This document shows positions 8,030 through 12,723 of a DNA stretch of 12,723 nt, piece after piece. The notes beneath the pieces were generated by a model, which was not told the origin of the DNA, made no database searches, and saw only the letters and a list, made by a program, of their open reading frames with translations. The translations under genes and the position numbers were made by a program. Position 1 is the first letter of the stretch; every line of letters starts with the position of its first letter. This DNA is from Pseudomonadota bacterium. GTDB lineage: Bacteria; Pseudomonadota; Alphaproteobacteria; Rhizobiales; Xanthobacteraceae. The stretch spans positions 1 through 12,723 of the forward strand of contig JAJYAH010000119.1 in NCBI GenBank assembly GCA_021779635.1, in the 5' to 3' direction.

Positions 8030-8943
8030 CGCCGGCTGGCCGGGAACAGCCCCTCCGGCCGCACCACCAATACAATCGCCATCAAAAGATAGATCAGCAT
8101 CGAGGACAGCGCGGGCGCCACCGTGGAGGCGGCGGCCGAACTCAGGACCTGCCGTAACAGGTCGGGCAGGAACGCGCGGCCGAGCGTGTCGATCATCCCG
8201 ACAAAGATGGCGGCCAGGAACGCGCCGCGGATCGAACCGATCCCGCCGATCACGATGATGACGAAGGCCAGGATCAGGATGTTCTCGCCCATCCCGATCT
8301 GCACGGTCAGAATTGGCGCCTGCATCATTCCGGCAAGGCCGGCGAGGGCTGCGCCGAGCCCGAACACCAGGGTATAGAGCAGCTTGATGTTGATGCCGAG
8401 CGCGCCGATCATTTCCCGGTTGGACGCGCCGGCGCGGATCAGCATGCCGATACGGGTTCGCATCACCACAAGATAAAGCATCAGCGCGATCGCGAGCGCG
8501 ACCACGATGATCGCCAGCCGGTAGGCGGGATAATACATGCCGGGCAATATCTGGACCGGCACCGTCAGCCAGCCCGGCAGCGGCAGCGCCAGGCCTGCCG
8601 GGCCCCAGATCAGCCGCACCGCGTCATTGAAAAACAAGATCAGCCCGAAGGTCGCCAGCACGTGATCGAGATGATCGCGGCCGTAAAGGTGCCGCAGCGC
8701 CACGAATTCCAGCACGATGCCGAGCAGCAGCGTCGCGCCGAGCGCAAGGATAATTCCCAAAATGAAATTCCCGGTCCACGCCACGAAGGTCGCGGCAAAA
8801 TAGGCCCCCATCATGTAGAGCGAACCGTGCGCCAGATTGACGAGGTCCATGATGCCGAACACCAGCGTCAATCCCGCCGCCAGCAGAAACAGCAGCAGGC
8901 CGAACTGCAATCCGTTCAGGAATTGTTCGACGACAAGCAGCAT
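8026..8943 (-). CDS. livH: LivH-type ABC importer permease
   Basis: Inner-membrane permease of 305 residues, the usual size. The N-terminus has GLQFGLLLFLLAAGLTLVFG and then DLVNLAHGSLYMMGAY, the hallmark LivH start. The coupling-helix region reads IRAGASNREMIGALGINIK, and GGIGSIRGAF is the conserved glycine-rich segment. Start ATG 8943 is preceded by GGA about 5 bases upstream, a modest ribosome site. The gene is separated from the upstream binding-protein gene by 251 bases containing stacked hairpins. Confidence 0.92.
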   Translation of the reverse strand: MLLVVEQFLNGLQFGLLLFLLAAGLTLVFGIMDLVNLAHGSLYMMGAYFAATFVAWTGNFILGIILALGATLLLGIVLEFVALRHLYGRDHLDHVLATFGLILFFNDAVRLIWGPAGLALPLPGWLTVPVQILPGMYYPAYRLAIIVVALAIALMLYLVVMRTRIGMLIRAGASNREMIGALGINIKLLYTLVFGLGAALAGLAGMMQAPILTVQIGMGENILILAFVIIVIGGIGSIRGAFLAAIFVGMIDTLGRAFLPDLLRQVLSSAAASTVAPALSSMLIYLLMAIVLVVRPEGLFPASRR

Positions 8944-9001
8944 CGGTCCAAAAAAATTAGCGAAGCAGGCTGATTGAATGCCCTATCCGCGGGTTCAATT
9001 C

Positions 9002-9110
9002 ACCTCTCCCCGCTGGGGAGAGGTCGGTTTGCGAAGCAAACCGGGTGAGGGGGCGCTTGATTAACTATAAACCGTAACCCCTCACCCCAACCCTCTCCAA
9101 CGGGAGAGGG
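9002..9110. repeat. Block of four stacked hairpins (dispersed palindromic repeat) between binding-protein and permease genes
   Basis: Four stems can be read. ACCTCTCCCC/GGGGAGAGGT (9002-9011/9015-9024) has a 3-base loop. CGGTTTGC/GCAAACCG (9025-9032/9036-9043) has a GAA loop. GGGTGAGGGG (9043-9052) pairs with CCCCTCACCC (9078-9087). CCCTCTCC (9091-9098) pairs with GGAGAGGG (9103-9110). The wording matches a dispersed intergenic repeat common in rhizobia and relatives. Its position after the binding-protein stop could stabilise that part of the transcript and lower permease expression. Confidence 0.75.
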
Positions 9111-9194
9111 AGCGCACTTCCATCGCCGTTACGATTCAATCCAATCTCACATTCCAGGAAAACAGCGGCAACGCGCATGGCGCCAAATCCGCGA

Positions 9195-10367
9195 TCACTT
9201 CATCGGACATTTATCGTGGAAGCGATCCTGGTCGTCCTTGACGATGGTGGCGACGGTCTTGAGCGAAAGGACACCGTCAGCATCCTTTACCACGTCCTGC
9301 AGATAGAAATTCTGGATCGGGATGTGGTTGTTGCCGTATTTGAACGGGCCGCGCAACGACTTGAAATTCGCCTTCTCCATCTCGGCGCGCATCGCGTCCT
9401 TCTTGCTGGTGTCGCCCTTCACCGCCACCACCGCGCTATTGATCAACTGCGCGGCATCATAGGCCTGCGCGCCGTAATAGGTCGGGCGCAGCCCGGGATA
9501 TTTCTTGCGGTAATCGGCGACGAACTGCTTGTTCTGCTCGTTCGGCAGATCGTGCACCCATTCCTGCGCGCCGGGAACGCCGATCGCATTGTCCTTCTGC
9601 AGCGGCAGCGACAATTCGTCGATGGTGAAGGCGGTGTAGAGCGGGATCTGCTGCTTGAGCCCGGCCTGCACGTATTGATTGAGGAACTGCACGCCGGCCG
9701 CACCCGGATAGAACACGAAGATCGACTCGGCTTTCGAGGCGCGGGCCTTCGACAATTCCGCCGAGAAGTCGAGCTGGCTCGGCCACACCGTATATTCCTC
9801 GCCGACTACTTGGCCCTTGAACGTGCTCTTGACGCCGGCCAGCATGTCCCTGCCGGCGGCATAATTCGGGCCGATCAGGAACACCGACTTGACGCCCTTT
9901 TGGTTCATGTAGAGGCCCATCGCCGCCGGCGTCTGGTCGTTCTGCCACGACGTCGAAAACACGTAAGGCGAGCACAGGTCGCCGGCGAGTTGCGATGGTC
10001 CGGCATTGGCTGAGATCAGGAAGGTCTGCGAATCGACCGCGGTCTTGAGCGAGGCCAAAAGCACGTTCGACCAGATATAGCCGGCGATGAAGTCGACGTG
10101 ATCGGACTGCACCAGCTTCTCGGTCTTCTGCTTGCCGATATCCGGCTTCTGGCCGTCGTCTTCATAGATCACCTCGACCGGCTTGCCGCCCATCTTGCGA
10201 CCCAAATGATCGAGCGCGAGCTCGAACGAGTTGCGCATGTCGTTGCCGATCACCGCGGTCGGGCCGCTGAAGGTAGAGACAAACCCGATCTTGATGGAAT
10301 CCGCCGCCATCGCAGGCGCAGCCAGCGCCAGAACAGTCGCGCCTGCCAGCCAGAATACCGTTTTCAT
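9195..10367 (-). CDS. Periplasmic substrate-binding protein of HAAT-type ABC importer
   Basis: Secreted binding protein of 390 residues, type I periplasmic fold (Peripla_BP_6). A clear Sec signal peptide (MKTVFWLAGATVLALAAPAMA) is cleaved after residue 21, leaving ADSIKIGFVS at the start of the mature chain. FSGPTAVIGNDMRNSFELAL and VEVIYEDDGQKPD are typical family segments. Start ATG 10367 has a strong ribosome site (GGAGGGA about 6 bases upstream); the frame stays open to 10547 without signs of coding. The HAAT family also carries amides, urea and aromatic acids. In R. palustris hbaEFGH-type importers sit with benzoate genes, so benzoate-like substrates are plausible here, but the pocket residues do not settle it. 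It is the first gene of the importer cluster. Confidence 0.9.
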   Translation of the reverse strand: MKTVFWLAGATVLALAAPAMAADSIKIGFVSTFSGPTAVIGNDMRNSFELALDHLGRKMGGKPVEVIYEDDGQKPDIGKQKTEKLVQSDHVDFIAGYIWSNVLLASLKTAVDSQTFLISANAGPSQLAGDLCSPYVFSTSWQNDQTPAAMGLYMNQKGVKSVFLIGPNYAAGRDMLAGVKSTFKGQVVGEEYTVWPSQLDFSAELSKARASKAESIFVFYPGAAGVQFLNQYVQAGLKQQIPLYTAFTIDELSLPLQKDNAIGVPGAQEWVHDLPNEQNKQFVADYRKKYPGLRPTYYGAQAYDAAQLINSAVVAVKGDTSKKDAMRAEMEKANFKSLRGPFKYGNNHIPIQNFYLQDVVKDADGVLSLKTVATIVKDDQDRFHDKCPMK

Positions 10368-10427
10368 GTCCCGTCCCTCCTCGTTACGATGATGCCGCCG
10401 ACCAGATGAAGTGCCCCGTGCGGGGAG

Positions 10428-10454
10428 CCCGCTCTCGTTCGCGGGTCTTTTTTT
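10428..10454 (+). terminator. Plus-strand hairpin with T-run in the leader of the binding-protein gene
   Basis: CCCGC (10428-10432) pairs with GCGGG (10441-10445), followed by TC and seven T's (10448-10454), the form of an intrinsic terminator read on the plus strand. A second small stem CCCC/GGGG lies just before it (10414-10425). No plus-strand gene ends here; both neighbours are on the minus strand. It might stop antisense transcription, or it may be only a leader hairpin in the minus-strand transcript. Confidence 0.35.
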
Positions 10455-10578
10455 CGGTGAGTGTTTTGTGCGCGAAATCTCAAGCTGGCGGCAAGCGTGA
10501 ACCGCCAAGGCCCCCTCAAACCTTTGGCTCATACCCCCAGCCGTCATGCACCATAGTTCGCGGCGGGCGCGGATGGCA

Positions 10579-10592
10579 AGAATTATAGTTCA
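10579..10592. promoter_or_regulatory. Near-copy of the ligase/regulator palindrome upstream of the ABC importer
   Basis: On the plus strand this reads AGAATTATAGTTCA, matching the palindrome at 1370-1383 in 12 of 14 positions. Read on the importer's own strand, CCTGAACTATAATTC aligns with CCTGAATTATAATTC at 1368-1382 with a single difference. It lies 212 bases before the binding-protein ATG and about 20 bases past the sigma-factor stop. A TATAAT is embedded in it, and TTGCCA with a 17-base spacer to CTATGG follows on the minus strand, so it may overlap or adjoin a promoter. A shared operator is inferred. Confidence 0.45.
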
Positions 10593-10611
10593 GGTTGAGC
10601 CGCGGGGGCCG

Positions 10612-11499
10612 TCAAATCCGGTAATCGGCGCCATCGACGATGTAGCGCGCATGGCGGAAGTCGCGAATGGTGGCAACCTTGTCGGCGGACCATTGCAGCA
10701 GCATGAAATATTTCGGCCCTGAACCGGGCTCGCCGGGATCGAACACCAGGATCGCCGGACGGCCTTCCACCAGTCCGGGCACCAGTCGCCAGTCGCCCGC
10801 CTTCGAATAGTTTCCGAAGTATCTGGCAACCTCGGCCTTGCCGTTCAGCCGCGTCCTGTTGACCAGATCGAGCTGGACATCGTCGGCAATCATGGCGCGA
10901 ATGGCGTCGAAATCCCGCGCGTTGAAGCGCGCAACATAGGCGCCAAGACGATCGCGGTCGGCCACCGATAATTCAGGAGGCGGCAGATCGTCCGGTTCGC
11001 CGGCCAGTTCGCGAAGCTGGCTGCGTCCGCGATGCAACGCCGCTTTCACCGCGGGCAGGCTGAAATCCATCACCTCGCAGACTTCCCGGAGCGAGCAACC
11101 GAGCACGTCCATCAGGATCACGCTGGAGCGCTGCGCGACCGGAAGCCGCATGAAGGTGCGAAGACTGGCGCCGGCGATCTGGCGGCTGGCGACGGTGTCG
11201 GCCGGGTCGGCAATCATGTCCACCTCCTCGCCTGATCGGATAGCCTCCTGCCGGCTGCGGCGGCGCAGAAAATCCAGTGCGGTGTTGTGCGCGATCCGAA
11301 ACAGCCAGCCTTCCGGATTGCCGAGCGGGCCGGCCGACCCGAACGATTCCACCGCCTTGATCAGCGCATCCTGCAGCACATCCTCGCCGTCGATCACCGA
11401 GCCGACCATGCGCGCGCAATAGCGATGCAGCCTCGGCCGCATCGCGACCAGAACAGCGTCGATGTTCGGTGCGGCCGATGCATCAGGGACCGACTTCAT
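10612..11499 (-). CDS. ECF sigma factor with C-terminal SnoaL/NTF2-like domain
   Basis: Cytoplasmic RNA polymerase sigma factor of 295 residues, longer than the usual 170-200 of ECF factors because of a C-terminal extension. Region 2 covers about 15-83 (DGEDVLQDALIKAV; GWLFRIAHNTALDFLRRR) and region 4 about 115-165 (SLREVCEVMDFSLPAVKAALHRGRSQLRE). Residues about 185-290 resemble a SnoaL-like fold (VARFNARDFDAIRAMIADDV). Such extensions are known in the ECF41 and related groups, where they tune activity without a classic anti-sigma factor; I do not see ECF41's DGGGK or WLPEP signatures, so the subgroup is open. ATG 11499 follows GGGAAAAG. A small ABM-like gene ends 30 bases upstream on the same strand, probably in one operon. 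No anti-sigma gene is nearby. Confidence 0.85.
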   Translation of the reverse strand: MKSVPDASAAPNIDAVLVAMRPRLHRYCARMVGSVIDGEDVLQDALIKAVESFGSAGPLGNPEGWLFRIAHNTALDFLRRRSRQEAIRSGEEVDMIADPADTVASRQIAGASLRTFMRLPVAQRSSVILMDVLGCSLREVCEVMDFSLPAVKAALHRGRSQLRELAGEPDDLPPPELSVADRDRLGAYVARFNARDFDAIRAMIADDVQLDLVNRTRLNGKAEVARYFGNYSKAGDWRLVPGLVEGRPAILVFDPGEPGSGPKYFMLLQWSADKVATIRDFRHARYIVDGADYRI

Positions 11500-11529
11500 C
11501 CGGCTTTTCCCAAAGTTGAAATCCTCAGG

Positions 11530-11838
11530 TCAGGATTCATCCAGCATCCGGTAATTGCCGACGATCCGGACGCCACCCAGCTGAGGCGGCTCCAGGCAGC
11601 GTTCGCGAATCCCGCTCTGAAAAGCCTTGAAGGCAGCAAGCCCGGGTATGACGCTGGCGCCGTCATCGGCTTCGGTCTCGACCAAATGGATAAAGCTGTC
11701 GTCGTCGAGCCGCAGCGAAAGATAGCGAACGCCGTCCGGCTTGGTGGCTTTCAATTCCGCGAACACGCCTGCGATCAGCTCGGCGTTCTTGTCGGCCATA
11801 TCGGGCTTTGTCTTATACCTGATCAAGGTCCGTTTCAT
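11530..11838 (-). CDS. Small ABM-like (dimeric alpha/beta barrel) protein, function unknown
   Basis: The 102-residue soluble protein begins MKRTLIRYKTKPDMADKN and continues with a helix (AELIAGVFAELKA), a strand pair (GVRYLSLRLDDDSFIHLVE) and a final IVGNYRML strand. This pattern recalls the antibiotic-biosynthesis-monooxygenase-type ferredoxin-like fold, though no catalytic residues can be named. ATG 11838 is favoured over the adjacent ATG 11841 by the distance to GGAGAG; extension of the open frame to 12240 runs through the divergent promoter region and into ndh and is rejected. It precedes the ECF sigma gene by 30 bases, so the two are probably co-transcribed and co-regulated. A regulatory or stress-related partner role is only a guess. 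Confidence 0.75.
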   Translation of the reverse strand: MKRTLIRYKTKPDMADKNAELIAGVFAELKATKPDGVRYLSLRLDDDSFIHLVETEADDGASVIPGLAAFKAFQSGIRERCLEPPQLGGVRIVGNYRMLDES

Positions 11839-11984
11839 CATTCTCTCCAAAGGCTGGTTTTTCGAGGACTGGTGTTGTGATGCAGGATTGTCGGGTCTTG
11901 CGTCATGGACGTTCGAGCTCCGGTCAAGGATTCGGCCGCACAGAAAATATTTCGGACGATATGTTTCGCGCTTTTCATGCCGAA

Positions 11985-12003
11985 CGATACGGTTTGCGTA
12001 TCG
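11985..12003. promoter_or_regulatory. Inverted repeat in the divergent gap before the NADH dehydrogenase gene
   Basis: CGATACG (11985-11991) and CGTATCG (11997-12003) form a perfect 7-base inverted repeat with a 5-base spacer. It is central in the 271-base gap between the small ABM-like gene and ndh. It could be an operator for either side. I could not identify a convincing ECF or sigma70 promoter around it. Confidence 0.3.
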
Positions 12004-12109
12004 CCCGATTTGCAAGGTTTCAAACGCGCTCCGCTCTTGGACGTCGGCGCTCGAGGGACTACATATCGATCGAAGGTTCCAAGACATCTGAAACCCTGAG
12101 GCGCTGCCC

Positions 12110-12723
12110 ATGACGACCGAGCAGGCGCGGCCCGCGGCACCCCATCGCGTGGTCATCGTTGGCGCCGGCTTCGGCGGACTGGAAGCGGCGCATCGGCTCA
12201 ACGGCGCGCCGGTCAGCATCACGCTCCTCGACCGCCGCAACCATCATCTGTTCCAGCCGCTGTTGTATCAGGTCGCGACCGCGTCGCTCGCGACCTCGGA
12301 GATCGCCTGGCCGATCCGCTATTTGTTGCGCGGCCGGCCCGAGGTCACGACCTTGTTCGCCACGGTGACCGGCGTTGATCCCAGGGAAAAGCGCGTGCTG
12401 CTGGAAGATGGCGACGCGCTGCCCTATGACACCCTCATTCTCGCCACCGGCGCCCGTCACGCCTATTTCGGCCATGATGAGTGGGAGCCGTTCGCGCCCG
12501 GCCTGAAGACGCTGGAAGACGCCACCACGCTGCGGCGACGTATTCTGGTGGCCTTCGAACGCGCCGAGCGCGAGAAGGATCCGCAGCGGCGCGCGGCGCT
12601 TTTGACCTTCGTCATCGTCGGCGCCGGTCCGACCGGCGTCGAACTTGCCGGCACCATTGCCGAACTGGCACGGGACACGCTGCGGCCCGATTTCCGCAAC
12701 ATCGACACCGACAAGGCGCGCGT
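12110..12723 (+). CDS. ndh: Type II NADH dehydrogenase (NDH-2), 3' end cut by window edge
   Basis: Single-subunit FAD enzyme at the membrane face that passes electrons from NADH to quinone without pumping protons. The visible 204 residues are about half of the usual 400-450. The FAD-binding Rossmann motif GAGFGG (18-23) is followed by DRRNHHLF and QPLLYQVAT (49-57), the NDH-2 quinone/FAD region. ILATGA (110-115) closes the first FAD part, and the NADH-binding GAGPTGVELAG (171-181) starts the second Rossmann fold. Start ATG 12110 is supported by GAGG at 12098-12101. It is divergent from the ABM/ECF pair. FAD-dependent pyridine nucleotide-disulphide oxidoreductases share the folds, but the QPLLYQVA motif argues for NDH-2. 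Confidence 0.9.
   Translation, partial: MTTEQARPAAPHRVVIVGAGFGGLEAAHRLNGAPVSITLLDRRNHHLFQPLLYQVATASLATSEIAWPIRYLLRGRPEVTTLFATVTGVDPREKRVLLEDGDALPYDTLILATGARHAYFGHDEWEPFAPGLKTLEDATTLRRRILVAFERAEREKDPQRRAALLTFVIVGAGPTGVELAGTIAELARDTLRPDFRNIDTDKAR

Noticed and set aside
6791..8092. 433-codon plus-strand open frame opposite livM/livG
   Set aside because: Low-complexity composition rich in Ala, Arg, Gln, Glu, His and Asp, typical of an antisense frame in GC-rich DNA; the livM and livG products on the other strand are unmistakable.
9002..9110. CRISPR-like repeat array
   Set aside because: The elements are inverted hairpin arms of differing sequence, not regular direct repeats with spacers.
10406..10588. 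60-codon plus-strand open frame in the importer leader
   Set aside because: It contains the hairpin/T-run and the operator-like motif lies at its end, with no family resemblance or ribosome site.
10610..10615. TTGACG as -35 of an importer promoter using the TATAAT inside the palindrome
   Set aside because: The spacer is 22 bases, too long for a normal sigma70 promoter.
11842..12240. N-terminal extension of the small ABM-like protein
   Set aside because: It would cross the divergent promoter region and overlap ndh antisense; a good ribosome site lies directly before 11838.

Overview
This window looks like chromosomal DNA from an alphaproteobacterium of the Bradyrhizobium/Rhodopseudomonas group. 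The grounds are uniformly GC-rich coding sequence, a BoxR/BzdR-type regulator next to a benzoate-CoA ligase, and intergenic palindromic repeats of the kind common in those genomes. The taxon is an inference from gene style; no 16S or other marker is present. I see no tRNA, rRNA, CRISPR array, transposase or integrase.

Left part (1-2443): an aromatic-acid activation locus. A benzoate-CoA ligase gene runs off the left edge on the minus strand. It is divergent from a regulator that fuses a helix-turn-helix to a shikimate-kinase-like domain, the architecture of the benzoyl-CoA sensors BzdR/BoxR. The 162-base divergent gap holds a good sigma70-type promoter for the ligase and a perfect 14-base palindrome at its predicted transcription start.

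Middle (2568-5511, plus strand): a single-component Rieske non-heme iron oxygenase of the phthalate-dioxygenase type, then a glutamine-synthetase-like ligase lacking the usual ammonium-site residues. The pairing recalls aniline and alkylamine pathways, where a gamma-glutamyl-amide is made and then oxidised. No reductase, ferredoxin or glutamyl-amide hydrolase is in the window, so the substrate is unknown.

Centre right (5595-10367, minus strand): a complete branched-chain-amino-acid-type (HAAT) ABC importer, ordered binding protein, two permeases, two ATPases. The four membrane and ATPase genes overlap end to end. The binding-protein gene is separated from them by a block of stacked hairpins. 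Upstream of it lies a near-copy (12 of 14 bases) of the ligase/regulator palindrome, which suggests that uptake and CoA activation share one regulator and that the importer carries an aromatic acid.

Right (10612-12723): an ECF sigma factor with a C-terminal SnoaL/NTF2-like domain, preceded on the same strand by a small ABM-like protein gene, then a divergent type II NADH dehydrogenase gene cut by the right edge. The working model is import of an aromatic acid, CoA-thioesterification, and derepression by benzoyl-CoA. The Rieske/ligase pair may feed an amine- or ring-modified substrate into that pathway. The gene calls are solid; the links between the blocks are inference.
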